A DNA stretch of 64,000 nucleotides from Paracoccus haematequi. Lineage in GTDB: Bacteria; Pseudomonadota; Alphaproteobacteria; Rhodobacterales; Rhodobacteraceae. The DNA is taken from positions 1 through 64,000 of the forward strand of contig CAMCVS010000006.1 of assembly GCA_945881965.1 (NCBI GenBank). The letters run 5' to 3'. The position numbers and the translations under genes were made by a program. The notes beneath the pieces were generated by a model. That model had not been told where the DNA came from. It saw only the letters and a program-made list of their open reading frames with translations, and ran no database searches. Below, piece by piece: positions 33,350 to 44,308 of the stretch; within the stretch, counting starts at the first letter, position 1, and the number at the start of each line of letters is the position of its first letter.

Positions 33350-35185
33350 ATGGCCCTATCCCGGCGCGGTGGCGGACGGTCGCAGGCCGATATCTGGCCC
33401 GGTTTTGTCGATGCCATGACCGGGCTGTTGATGGTGCTGACCTTTGTGCTGACCATTTTCATGGTGGTGCAATATGTGCTGCGCGAAACCATTTCCGGGC
33501 AGGATGCGGAACTGGATGTGCTGGCCAGCGAGGTGGCGGCGCTGTCGCAGGCTTTGGGGCTGGAACAGCGGCGCAGCAGCGATCTGACGGCGCGGGTCGG
33601 GGAACTGGACGCCACGCTGTTGACCCTGCGCGCCGAGGGTGACGCACAGCGCGCGACGATTGCGTCGCTGACGGCGGCACGGGACGCGGCGCAGGCGGGG
33701 CTGGCTGCGGCGGAAACCCGGATCACGTCCTTTGAGGCGCAGGTGGCGGCGCTGATCGCGGCGCGGGATCAGGCGGTGGGTAAGGTGGCGGCGCTGACAG
33801 CGTCCGAGGCGCGGCTCTTGTCGGAACAAGAGGCGCTGAATCTCGCGCTGGCGCAGGCACGGACCGAGATTGACGCAGGCACCGAGGCCGCGCGCCTGGC
33901 CGCCGCACGGCGCGAGGCGTTGCAGGCGCTGATCAATGATCTGCGGCGGCGCGAGGCCGACCTCGCTGCAAGCAGCGCGGCTACGGGGGCGGCGCTGGCG
34001 GACACACAGGCGCGTCTCAGCGACGAAGAAGCCGCGCGTCTGGCCGAGGCGGCCGCGGCCGAGGCCCTGCGGCAGCGGTTGCAGGATGCGGATGCGGAAC
34101 TGACCGCGATGACGCTGTCACTAGAGGCGGAACGCGCGCGGGCCGAAGACACCCTGACGCTGTTGGCCGCCGCCGAGGCCACGCGCGACGACCTGACCGC
34201 GCGGCTGGCAGCGGCGGTGCTGGCGCGCGATGACACGGCCCGGACGGCCACGGAACAGGTCGCGGCCCTGCGCGCGGCGCTGGACGCGGCGGCGCGCGAT
34301 CGGCAACTGTCCGAGGCACAGGCGCAAGAGGCGCTGGCGGCGGCATTGGCCGCGCAACTGGCCGCCGAAACCGAGGCCCGCGCGCAGATGACCGCCGCCG
34401 AACAGCGCGCCGCCTTGCTGGCACAGGCGCAGGCGGAACTGGCGGGTGCCGAGGACCGGGGCGCAGAGGCCGCGCGCGCGAGCACGCTGTTGAACCAGCA
34501 GGTCGCCGCCCTGCGGTCGCAATTGGGGCAATTGCAGGCGTTGCTGGATGATTACAAGGCGCGCGATTCGGCAGCACAGGTGCAGATGCAATCGCTGGGG
34601 TCCGATCTGAACGCCGCGCTGGCGCGCGCGGCCGTCGAGGAACGCCGCCGCCGCGAACTGGAACAGGCCGAGGTCGCGCGTCTGGAGGCCGAACGCAAGC
34701 GGCTGGAGGCCGAGGCGCAGGATCTGCAAACTTATCGGTCGGAATTCTTTGGCCGCATGCGCGCCATTCTGGGCGATCAGGCGGGCGTCAGGATCGTGGG
34801 CGACCGCTTTGTGTTCTCGTCCGAGGTGCTGTTCCCGCAGGGCAGCGCGGACCTGTCCGACCAAGGGCGCGGCGAGATTGCCAAAGTGGCCGCAATCCTG
34901 CGCCGCGTGGCCGACGATATCCCACCCGGCATCGACTGGATCATCCGCGTGGACGGCCATACCGACAACGTGCCGCTGTCGGGTCTTGGCGAATTTCGCG
35001 ACAACTGGGAATTGTCACAGGCCCGCGCGCTGTCGGTGGTGCGCACCATGGCGGATGATCTGGGCATCCCGCCCAACCGTCTGGCCGCGAACGGGTTTGG
35101 CGAATATCAGCCCGTCAACCCGGCCAATACCAACGAAGCCCGGGCGCAGAACCGCCGGATCGAGTTGAAACTTACCGAACGGTGA
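33350..35185 (+). CDS. MotB/OmpA-type peptidoglycan-binding subunit with very long coiled coil
   Basis: A 611-residue protein with a short cytoplasmic N-terminus and one membrane helix at about residues 24-43. Asp21 (GFVDAMTGLLMVLT) sits where MotB has its proton-carrying aspartate. Residues 50-465 form an almost unbroken Ala/Glu/Arg/Leu-rich coiled coil. The C-terminal OmpA-like domain starts near residue 480 (RFVFSSEVLFPQGSADLSDQG) and contains HTDNVPL and ANGFGEYQPVNPANTNEARAQNRRIE for peptidoglycan binding. It is the partner of the MotA-like protein upstream. Its 3' end overlaps the convergent M23 peptidase gene by 14 nt. Confidence 0.88.
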   Translation: MALSRRGGGRSQADIWPGFVDAMTGLLMVLTFVLTIFMVVQYVLRETISGQDAELDVLASEVAALSQALGLEQRRSSDLTARVGELDATLLTLRAEGDAQRATIASLTAARDAAQAGLAAAETRITSFEAQVAALIAARDQAVGKVAALTASEARLLSEQEALNLALAQARTEIDAGTEAARLAAARREALQALINDLRRREADLAASSAATGAALADTQARLSDEEAARLAEAAAAEALRQRLQDADAELTAMTLSLEAERARAEDTLTLLAAAEATRDDLTARLAAAVLARDDTARTATEQVAALRAALDAAARDRQLSEAQAQEALAAALAAQLAAETEARAQMTAAEQRAALLAQAQAELAGAEDRGAEAARASTLLNQQVAALRSQLGQLQALLDDYKARDSAAQVQMQSLGSDLNAALARAAVEERRRRELEQAEVARLEAERKRLEAEAQDLQTYRSEFFGRMRAILGDQAGVRIVGDRFVFSSEVLFPQGSADLSDQGRGEIAKVAAILRRVADDIPPGIDWIIRVDGHTDNVPLSGLGEFRDNWELSQARALSVVRTMADDLGIPPNRLAANGFGEYQPVNPANTNEARAQNRRIELKLTER

Positions 35186-36130
35186 TCTCGGTATCGCGGC
35201 GGTCAATCACCTGACCGCCCCGCAGCAGCGCTGCCGTGCCGCGCCATGCGCCGGGGGGCAGGCCCTTGGCCTTGCGTCCGGCGGCGCGGAAATATTGCGC
35301 TTGGGGCTTTTCCAGCGCCAGATCGGTTTCAAACCACCGCTTGTCCGGCCCTTCGATGATCAGGCGGATCACGTCGCCGGGGCGCGACCCATAGCCATGC
35401 GCCCATAGCACGAGGGCGGGCGCATCGGGCGCGATCTGATCCGATGCCGCCGTGCCCGCCTTGACCGCCGCATAATCCGGCACCGCCGTGGCAAAGCCCA
35501 ATGAAATCAGGCCGCCGGGTTCATACGCCACAGGCGCGGACCACAGGTCTGCCTGCGTGTCGCCGCAGGTGTCCAGCGTTTCGGGCGCGAAGGGGTCAAT
35601 CACTGCACCATTCAGGCGCACCGACAGATGCACATGCGGAAATTCGGCCGCGCCCGACATCCCCACCTGCCCCAGCACATCGCCCGCCGCCACCGTCTGG
35701 CCCTTGGTCACGATGACCGATCCTTGGCGCAGGTGGCAATATTGCGTTTCCCAGCCGCCCGCGTGGCGGATCAGCACGCCGTTGCCACATTCCGTGCCAT
35801 CCACGGTGCTGCCAGCGACCAGCGCGCCATCCGCCATCCCGTCGCGCAGCGCCGCGACCGTGCCCGGCGCAGAGGCCAGCACATCCACCCCCTCCGCCAT
35901 CCGCGCCAGCGACGGCAGCGCGAAATCGGTGCCCTTATGCCCGTCATAGGCCAACCCGCCGCAGGTGAAATCGCGCCAGCCGGGGCCGGGATCGCGATCC
36001 ACATATTGCTGGATATGGCAGTCCGACACGATATCGCAGGCAATCGGTGGGATCAGTGAAAGCCCCTCTGCCCCGACCTGCGCAGCGGCAGGCAGGGCAA
36101 AGGCAAAGACCGCGATGCCCGCCGCCCGGA

Positions 36131-36134
<4 letters not shown>
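35172..36134 (-). CDS. M23-family (LytM-type) metallopeptidase
   Basis: A 320-residue secreted protein with an N-terminal Sec signal peptide ending near AAAQ at residue 19. The LytM zinc motif is complete: HKGTDF (HxxxD) at about residue 67 and HVHLSV (HxH) at about 165, with HLRQGSVIVTKGQTVAAGDVLGQVGMSG between. It probably cleaves peptidoglycan cross-links in the periplasm. A 110-residue C-terminal region of unknown fold follows. Its ATG overlaps the clpA stop by 4 nt, so it is translated with clpA, an unusual pairing. Confidence 0.92.
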
Positions 36135-38458
<2,324 letters not shown>

Positions 38459-38647
38459 TTGGCGTGCTCCTTCCTTGATGCGATCCGCGGGGATACGTCG
38501 GACCTTTGCGGTGCTTGTGACAGCTCTTGGCTAAAGTTTGGTCTATGCGGGCCGGTCTTCAAGTCTTTTTTACACAGCGTCGTCGTGATTTCCCGCGAAA
38601 GTGACAGAAGGCGTCGTGCGTCCGCTGAAACGGGGGGCAAAGCGGGA

Positions 38648-39418
38648 TCAGAAACGGTTCTTGGCCTCGCGCAACGCGGCGAAAACCGCGACGGCGGGCG
38701 CGTCGGGCATCTGCATCGCCGCGCGCAGGGCGGCGTCATCCGCGCGCAGGAACGGGTTGGTCGCATGTTCCAGCGCCAGTGTCGAGGGCACGGTGGGCAG
38801 GCCTTTGGCGCGCGCCGCCGCTGTCTCTGCCGCGCGGGCCTGCAAGGCGGGATTGGCGGCGTCCACCGACAGGGCAAACTCGATATTGGCGGCGGTATAT
38901 TCATGCCCGGAACACACCAGCGTTTCGGGGGGCAGCGCGGCCAGCCGCGCCAGCGTGTCGAACATCTGCGCCGGCGTGCCTTCGAACAGGCGGCCACAGC
39001 CGCAGGCCATCAGGCTGTCGGCGCTGAACAACAGCCCGCTGTCGGGAAAATGAAAGGCGATGTGACCGATGGTATGGCCCGGCACGTCCAGGACGTGCCC
39101 CATGGCGTCGCCGACGGCGACGCTGTCACCGGGCGCAAGCGCCCGGTCCAGCGGCGGCAGACGCGCAGCGTCTGCACCCGCGCCCGCAACGCGGGCGTCC
39201 GGCATCGCGGCGCGCAGCGCCGCCACACCCTGGACATGGTCGGGGTGGTGGTGCGTCAGCAGCACCAGATCGGCGCGCCAGCCGCGCTGTTCCAGCGCGG
39301 CCAGGATCGGCGCCGCATCGGGCACATCCACCACCGCCGTCTGCCCGGTAGCCTGATCATGCAGCAAATAGGCGTAATTGGTTTCCAGACAGGGAACCGT
39401 GACCAATTCCAGTGCCAT
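38648..39418 (-). CDS. gloB: Hydroxyacylglutathione hydrolase (glyoxalase II)
   Basis: A 256-residue metallo-beta-lactamase-fold enzyme that hydrolyses S-D-lactoylglutathione, the second step of methylglyoxal detoxification. The dinuclear metal motif THHHPDH is at residues 55-61. Further ligands are in VPGHTIGHIAFHF, FSADSLMACGCGRLFEG and CSGHEYTAANIEFAL. The C-terminal substrate-binding helical domain includes NPFLRADDAAL. The start is the ATG complementary to 39416-39418. It is divergent from the methyltransferase gene, 90 bp away, an arrangement common in Rhodobacterales. Confidence 0.95.
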   Translation of the reverse strand: MALELVTVPCLETNYAYLLHDQATGQTAVVDVPDAAPILAALEQRGWRADLVLLTHHHPDHVQGVAALRAAMPDARVAGAGADAARLPPLDRALAPGDSVAVGDAMGHVLDVPGHTIGHIAFHFPDSGLLFSADSLMACGCGRLFEGTPAQMFDTLARLAALPPETLVCSGHEYTAANIEFALSVDAANPALQARAAETAAARAKGLPTVPSTLALEHATNPFLRADDAALRAAMQMPDAPAVAVFAALREAKNRF

Positions 39419-39508
39419 GACGCCGTTCCCCGCTTGCCAAGGCGCATGGTCAAATCCTGCGCCGCTTCGTAATCTGGGCCATAGTGACCCGGAACGGGTG
39501 GGGCCGCA

Positions 39509-40264
39509 ATGCATCTGGACGTGCAGGATCTGCGCAATTTCTACTACCGCAGCGCCTTGGGCCGCGCGGTGCAGAAAACCGTGCGTGATCAGGTGCTGCG
39601 GTTCTGGCCTGAAGCGGCGCATCTGACTGTCGCGGGCTTTGGTTTCGCGGTGCCGCTGTTGCGCCCCTATCTGGCGGATGCGCGGCGCGTCATTGCGTTG
39701 ATGCCCGGACCGCAGGGGGTGATGCCCTGGCCTGCGGGGATGCCCAATGTCAGCGTGTTGTGCGAGGAAACGCTGTGGCCGATTGAAACCGGCCATCTGG
39801 ACCGGCTGATCCTGTTGCACGGGTTGGAAACCTCGGAACAGCCGTCCGCGCTCTTGGACGAGGCGTTTCGCGCGCTGGGGCCGGGGGGCAAGATGCTGGT
39901 GATCGTGCCGAACCGCGCGGGGCTGTGGTCGCGCAGCGATGCCACGCCCTTTGGCTATGGCCGCCCCTATTCGACCGGCCAGTTGGAGGCGCAGTTGAAA
40001 CGCCACGCCTTCCTGCCCGAACGCAGCACCGGCGCGTTGTATCAGATGCCGTCCACCCGGCGGTTCTGGCGCAAGACCTCGGACCTGTGGGAAGGCATGG
40101 GGGCGCGGTTTTCGATGGTGATGGCGGGCGGGGTGCTGATCGTCGAGGCGACAAAACGCGTCCACGCCCCCATCGGCCCCGGCCTGCGCGCCAACGTGCG
40201 CCGCCCGCTGGAAGTGCTGTCGCCCGAGCCGGTGATGGGCTGCACCCCGCACCGCGATCTGTGA
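39509..40264 (+). CDS. Class I SAM-dependent methyltransferase-fold protein
   Basis: A 251-residue protein of the methyltransferase-11 type. The early strands ([29 protein letters not shown]) fit the SAM-binding region although the usual GxGxG is degenerate. [44 protein letters not shown] corresponds to the motif around strands 4-5. The C-terminal third ([21 protein letters not shown]) is a family-specific extension. The acceptor is unknown. The divergent neighbour is gloB. Confidence 0.8.
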   Translation: MHLDVQDLRNFYYRSALGRAVQKTVRDQVLRFWPEAAHLTVAGFGFAVPLLRPYLADARRVIALMPGPQGVMPWPAGMPNVSVLCEETLWPIETGHLDRLILLHGLETSEQPSALLDEAFRALGPGGKMLVIVPNRAGLWSRSDATPFGYGRPYSTGQLEAQLKRHAFLPERSTGALYQMPSTRRFWRKTSDLWEGMGARFSMVMAGGVLIVEATKRVHAPIGPGLRANVRRPLEVLSPEPVMGCTPHRDL

Positions 40265-40331
40265 TCCGGCCCCACTACAGCTAGTGATCCGCGCCCCTCT
40301 TTGATGAATTTTTCATGTCATCCACCATATA

Positions 40332-40347
40332 TTGGGGTTATCCCCAA
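40332..40347. promoter_or_regulatory. Palindromic hairpin upstream of the YbjN-like gene
   Basis: TTGGGG-TTAT-CCCCAA is a perfect 6-bp stem with a 4-nt loop in the 218-bp gap before the YbjN-like gene. An A-run follows on the plus strand, so it is not an intrinsic terminator there. CCACCATAT occurs at 40322-40330 and again at 40378-40386, and a second short hairpin (GGGCA-CGT-TGCCC, 40441-40453) lies nearer the gene. A regulatory role is possible but unsupported by anything else. Confidence 0.35.
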
Positions 40348-40482
40348 AAAACTGCTTGCCAGAATTGCGCCTCATGACCACCATATTCGGTAGGTGGATC
40401 GCAAAAACCATCCGCTTATTGAGCAGGAACCTAGCGCTTGGGGCACGTTGCCCGCAATGACGCTACACCATATGAGGTTGCC

Positions 40483-40983
40483 ATGGCCCTGTCGGAACAA
40501 TTCCTTTCGGACGAAATCCACCCGATTGATATCGTCGAGAACATCGCCGAATACCACGCTTGGGATTTCGACCGCATCGGCGAGGACCAGATCGCGATGG
40601 CTGTCGAGGGCCAATGGCGGACCTATTCGATCACGCTGGCCTGGTCGGCGCAGGATGAGACGCTGCGGCTGATCTGCACCTATGACATGGAACCTCCCGC
40701 GCACCGCCTGCCCGAAATCTTTGCGTTGTTGAACTTGGTCAATGACCAATGCTGGGCCGGGTCGTTCAGCTATTGGGCGGCGCAGAAGCTGATGGTGTGG
40801 CGCTATGGCCTGATCCTTGCGGGGGAACAGATTGCCAGCCCGGAACAGATCGACACCATGATCGGCGCCGCCGTGATGAGCGCGGAACGCTATTACCCCG
40901 CGCTGCAACTGGTCGGCTGGGGCGAACAGACGCCCGCGCAGGCGCTGCAAGTCGCGATTGCAGAGGCCTACGGGCGCGCGTAA
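40483..40983 (+). CDS. YbjN domain-containing protein
   Basis: A 166-residue protein of the YbjN family, small cytosolic proteins with a type III secretion chaperone-like fold and no settled function. Recognisable segments are SDEIHPIDIVENIAEYHAWDFDRIGEDQIAMAVEGQWRTYSITLAW and LPEIFALLNLVNDQCWAGSFSYWAAQKLMVWRYGL. I start at ATG 40483, which has GAGG 5 nt upstream; a TTG at 40438 is unlikely. It lies 25 nt before proC and may share its transcript. Confidence 0.88.
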   Translation: MALSEQFLSDEIHPIDIVENIAEYHAWDFDRIGEDQIAMAVEGQWRTYSITLAWSAQDETLRLICTYDMEPPAHRLPEIFALLNLVNDQCWAGSFSYWAAQKLMVWRYGLILAGEQIASPEQIDTMIGAAVMSAERYYPALQLVGWGEQTPAQALQVAIAEAYGRA

Positions 40984-41008
40984 CACTTCCCCTCAACGGG
41001 AGGACGCG

Positions 41009-41827
41009 ATGACCGATTTCGGAACGGTGCCGCAGCGCGGGCTGGTATTGCTGGGCTGCGGCAAGATGGGATCGGCGCTGTTGGCCGGGTGGTTGGCGCG
41101 CGGATTGTCCCCCACGGCAGTGCATGTGATCGAACCGCACCCGTCCGTATGGTTGCGGGGCACCGAGGTATCGGTCAACGCCGCGCTGCCCGCGCATCCG
41201 GCCATTGTTCTGATCGCGGTCAAGCCGCAGATGATGGGCGCGGCGCTGCCTGCGATTGCGTCGATGGGGGGCGGGGCGACGCTGTTCCTGTCGATTGCCG
41301 CAGGCACGACGATTGCGGCCTTTGAGGCGGTGTTTGGCGATGACAGCCCGATCGTGCGCGCCATGCCGAACACGCCCGCCGCCGTCGGCCAAGGGATCAC
41401 CGCCATCATCGGCAACCCGCAGGTGACACCCGCGCAGATGGCGCTGGCCGAAACGCTTTTGTCCGCCGTGGGGCAGGTGGTGCGGTTGGACCACGAGGCG
41501 CAGATGGATGCCGTCACCGGCCTGTCGGGGTCGGGGCCGGCCTATGTGTTTCACCTGATCGACTGTCTGACTGACGCCGGCGTGGCGCAGGGCCTGCCGC
41601 CCGCGCTGGCGCTGCAACTGGCCCGCGCGACGGTGGCCGGGGCGGGCGCGCTGGCGATGCAGTCCGATGAAACGCCGACGCAATTGCGCGTGAATGTCAC
41701 AAGCCCGAACGGCACCACGCAGGCGGGGTTGGCGGTGCTGATGGACGAACGCACCGGCCTGCCGCCGCTGATTGCGTCAACCGTCGCCGCCGCCACAGGG
41801 CGGAGCAAGGAATTGGCCCGTGGCTGA
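41009..41827 (+). CDS. proC: Pyrroline-5-carboxylate reductase
   Basis: A 272-residue enzyme that reduces 1-pyrroline-5-carboxylate to proline with NAD(P)H. The Rossmann motif LLGCGKMGSALLAGWL is near residues 11-26. Family motifs are AVKPQMM, RAMPNTPAAVGQG and the C-terminal dimerisation signature VTGLSGSGPAYVF. The start is ATG 41009 with GGGAGGA upstream. The CsaA-like gene begins inside its last codons. Confidence 0.94.
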   Translation: MTDFGTVPQRGLVLLGCGKMGSALLAGWLARGLSPTAVHVIEPHPSVWLRGTEVSVNAALPAHPAIVLIAVKPQMMGAALPAIASMGGGATLFLSIAAGTTIAAFEAVFGDDSPIVRAMPNTPAAVGQGITAIIGNPQVTPAQMALAETLLSAVGQVVRLDHEAQMDAVTGLSGSGPAYVFHLIDCLTDAGVAQGLPPALALQLARATVAGAGALAMQSDETPTQLRVNVTSPNGTTQAGLAVLMDERTGLPPLIASTVAAATGRSKELARG

Positions 41828-42173
41828 ACCTGTCGCTGCGCAGATCAGTTTTGATCAGTTCATGGCGGTGGATATCCGCAAAGGCACCGTGCTGCGCGCC
41901 GAACCCTACCCCGAGGCGCGCAAACCCGCGATCAAGCTGTGGGTGGATTTCGGGGGCGAGATCGGCGTGAAACAGTCATCGGCGCAGGTGACAGTGCATT
42001 ACACGCCCGACGCGCTGGTGGGGCGCGCCGTGATGGCGGTGGTCAATTTCCCGCCCCGCCAAATCGGCAAGTTCATGTCCGAGGTGCTGGTGCTGGGGGT
42101 GCCGGATCCTGACGGCGCCGTGGTGCTGCTGGCCCCTGATTTAGACGTGCCGAATGGCGCAAGGATGTTCTGA
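41820..42173 (+). CDS. csaA: CsaA-like tRNA-binding domain protein
   Basis: A 117-residue stand-alone OB-fold tRNA-binding domain like B. subtilis CsaA, a protein with proposed chaperone or RNA-binding activity. Landmarks are FMAVDIRKGTVLRAEPYPEARKPAIKLWVDFG, IGVKQSSAQVT and VVNFPPRQIGKFMSEVLVLG. The start is GTG 41820, overlapping the proC stop by 8 nt with AAGGA upstream, so translation is probably coupled to proC. The symbol is by family resemblance only. Confidence 0.88.
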   Translation: MAEPVAAQISFDQFMAVDIRKGTVLRAEPYPEARKPAIKLWVDFGGEIGVKQSSAQVTVHYTPDALVGRAVMAVVNFPPRQIGKFMSEVLVLGVPDPDGAVVLLAPDLDVPNGARMF

Positions 42174-43126
42174 TGCGTGTTTTCCTGTCCCGCCCCCTGA
42201 CACCCGCGACCGAGGCCCGCGCGCGCGCCAGCTTTGACGTCACCATCCGCGCGTCGAATGACGTGCTGTCGGGCGCTGAGATGCGCGCGGCCTTGCGCGA
42301 TTACGATGTGGTGATGCCGACGCTGGGCGATCTGTTCGCGGCCTCCGTGTTTGCCGATGTGCCGCACCCGCGCTGCCGCTTGCTGGCGAATTTCGGGGTG
42401 GGGATCAATCATATCGACGTGGCGGCTGCCCGTGCCGCAGGCATCGCGGTGACGAACACGCCCGGCGCAGTCACGGATGCGACCGCCGATATCGCGCTGA
42501 CGCTGATGCTGATGTCAGCGCGCCGCGCGGGTGAAGGCGAGCGGCTGGTGCGGACCGGGCAATGGGGTGGCTGGCACCCGACGCAGATGCTGGGCCTGCA
42601 CTTGACCGGCAAGACCGTCGGCATCGTCGGCATGGGCCGCATCGGGCAGGCGATTGCGCGGCGGGCACATTTCGGGTTCGGGATGACGGTGCTCTATGTC
42701 AACCGCTCGGCCAAGACGGTGGATGTCCCGGCGCGGCAGGTCGATAGCCTGACCGAACTGGCTGCCGCCGTCGATGTGCTGGTGGTGGCGACACCGGGTG
42801 GTCCGGCCACGCGGCACCTGATCAACGCGGGCGTCTTTGCCGCGATGCAGCCCCATGCGCGGCTGATCAACATCGCGCGCGGCGATGTGGTGGACGAGGC
42901 CGCGCTGATCGCAGCCCTTAACGCGGGCCAGATCGGCGGCGCGGGGCTGGATGTCTATGAACATGAACCCCATGTCCCCGATGCGCTGCTGCGCCGCGAT
43001 GACGTGGTGCTGCTGCCGCATATGGGCACCTCGACCGAGGAGGTCCGCGACGCCATGGGTGCGATGGTGCTGGACAATATCGCCGCGCATCTGGCGGGGC
43101 GGCCCCTGCCGAATCTTGTGGCATAG
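42173..43126 (+). CDS. D-2-hydroxyacid dehydrogenase (glyoxylate/hydroxypyruvate reductase-like)
   Basis: A 317-residue NAD(P)-dependent dehydrogenase. It shows the substrate-domain loop NFGVGINHIDV, the nucleotide motif GMGRIG in IVGMGRIGQAIARR, and the catalytic Arg in NIARGDVVDE, Glu in the VYEHEPHVP region and His in LPHMGTSTEE. VYVNRS after the second strand suggests NADPH preference, as in glyoxylate/hydroxypyruvate reductases. The ATG overlaps the upstream stop as TGATG, so proC, csaA and this gene form one coupled unit. Confidence 0.92.
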   Translation: MRVFLSRPLTPATEARARASFDVTIRASNDVLSGAEMRAALRDYDVVMPTLGDLFAASVFADVPHPRCRLLANFGVGINHIDVAAARAAGIAVTNTPGAVTDATADIALTLMLMSARRAGEGERLVRTGQWGGWHPTQMLGLHLTGKTVGIVGMGRIGQAIARRAHFGFGMTVLYVNRSAKTVDVPARQVDSLTELAAAVDVLVVATPGGPATRHLINAGVFAAMQPHARLINIARGDVVDEAALIAALNAGQIGGAGLDVYEHEPHVPDALLRRDDVVLLPHMGTSTEEVRDAMGAMVLDNIAAHLAGRPLPNLVA

Positions 43127-43181
43127 GGCTTGACCATACCCCACCGCACAGGTGAAGAGCGCCAAACCGCAGGAGACACCG

Positions 43182-44300
43182 ATGTATCAACCCGCCATCA
43201 CCGGAACCGGGGTGTTCACCCCCGAACATGTCATCACCAATGACGAGCTGGTGGCGAGCTATAACGCCTATGCTGACCTGTGGAACGCAGAACACGCGGC
43301 GGCGATTGCGACAGGCGAGGTGGCGGCGAAACCCCATTCCTCGACCGATTTCATTCTGAAAGCGTCGGGCATCGAACAGCGCCACGTGCTGGACAAGGAT
43401 GGCGTGCTGGACCCCACCCGCATGTTCCCGCGTCTGCGCGCGCGGGGCGATGATGAACCCGGCATCATGGCGGAAATCGCGCTGGACGCTTGTCGGACCG
43501 CGCTGGCGCAGGCGGGGCGCGAGGGGGCGGACATTGATCTGGTGATCTGCGCCGCGTCGAACCTTGAACGCGCCTATCCGGCGGTGGCGATCGAGATTCA
43601 GCAATGCCTTGGCGCGGGGGGCTTTGCGTTTGACATGAACGTGGCATGTTCTTCGGCCACCTTTGGCATACAGGCGGCGGCGGACATGATCCGGTCGGGG
43701 TCCGTGCGTCGCGCCATCGTGGTCAACCCGGAAATCACCTCGGGCCATCTGGAATGGCGCGACCGCGATTGCCATTTCATCTTTGGCGATGTGGCGACCG
43801 CCACGGTGTTGGAACGCGAGGGTGACGCGCAGGGCGAGCATTTCCGCGTGATCTCCACCCGCTGCGCGACGGAATTTTCCAACAATATCCGCAACAACAA
43901 CGGCTTTCTGCGCCGCACTCGCGACCAGATGGCCGACCGCCGCGACATGCAGTTCATGCAAGAGGGTCGGAAAGTGTTCAAGGAAGTGGTGCCGATGGTT
44001 TCCGCCCATATCCTGTCGCATCTGGAGGATGCAGGCGTGGCCCCGTCCGACCTGAAACGCCTGTGGCTGCATCAGGCCAACAAGGGCATGAACGACTATG
44101 TGGGCCGTAAGGTGCTGGGGCGTGACCCGGAACCCGGCGAACAGCCGAACATTTTGCAGGATTACGCGAATACGTCGTCCGCAGGGTCGATCATCGCCTT
44201 CGCCAAACATTCCGCCGATCTGACAGCGGGCGACAAAGGCGTGATCTGTTCCTTTGGCGCGGGCTATTCGGTGGGGTCGGTGCTGGTGGAACGGGCCTGA
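43182..44300 (+). CDS. Beta-ketoacyl-ACP synthase III-like (FabH-like) condensing enzyme
   Basis: A 372-residue thiolase-fold enzyme with a full FabH-type triad: Cys156 in NVACSSATFG, His297 in LWLHQANKG and Asn330 in DYANTSSAG. It is about 50 residues longer than primary FabH, owing partly to an N-terminal insertion at about residues 30-80 (YADLWNAEHAAAIATGEV and onward). It should therefore be the long FabH-like subgroup acting on unusual acyl-CoA starters rather than the housekeeping initiator. The start is ATG 43182 with GGAG upstream. The 3' end is 8 nt from the convergent DUF1963 gene. Confidence 0.87.
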   Translation: MYQPAITGTGVFTPEHVITNDELVASYNAYADLWNAEHAAAIATGEVAAKPHSSTDFILKASGIEQRHVLDKDGVLDPTRMFPRLRARGDDEPGIMAEIALDACRTALAQAGREGADIDLVICAASNLERAYPAVAIEIQQCLGAGGFAFDMNVACSSATFGIQAAADMIRSGSVRRAIVVNPEITSGHLEWRDRDCHFIFGDVATATVLEREGDAQGEHFRVISTRCATEFSNNIRNNNGFLRRTRDQMADRRDMQFMQEGRKVFKEVVPMVSAHILSHLEDAGVAPSDLKRLWLHQANKGMNDYVGRKVLGRDPEPGEQPNILQDYANTSSAGSIIAFAKHSADLTAGDKGVICSFGAGYSVGSVLVERA

Positions 44301-44308
44301 GCGTCGGA

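Noticed and set aside
32150-35185. Zorya-type anti-phage defence system (ZorA/ZorB)
   Set aside because: A MotA-like and a MotB-like gene are present, but there are no ZorC, ZorD or ZorE genes beside them. The long coiled coil is in the B rather than the A subunit, and the neighbours are housekeeping genes.
40332-40352. Rho-independent terminator
   Set aside because: The 6-bp hairpin is followed by A residues on the plus strand and has its T-run before the stem on the minus strand, so it fits neither orientation.
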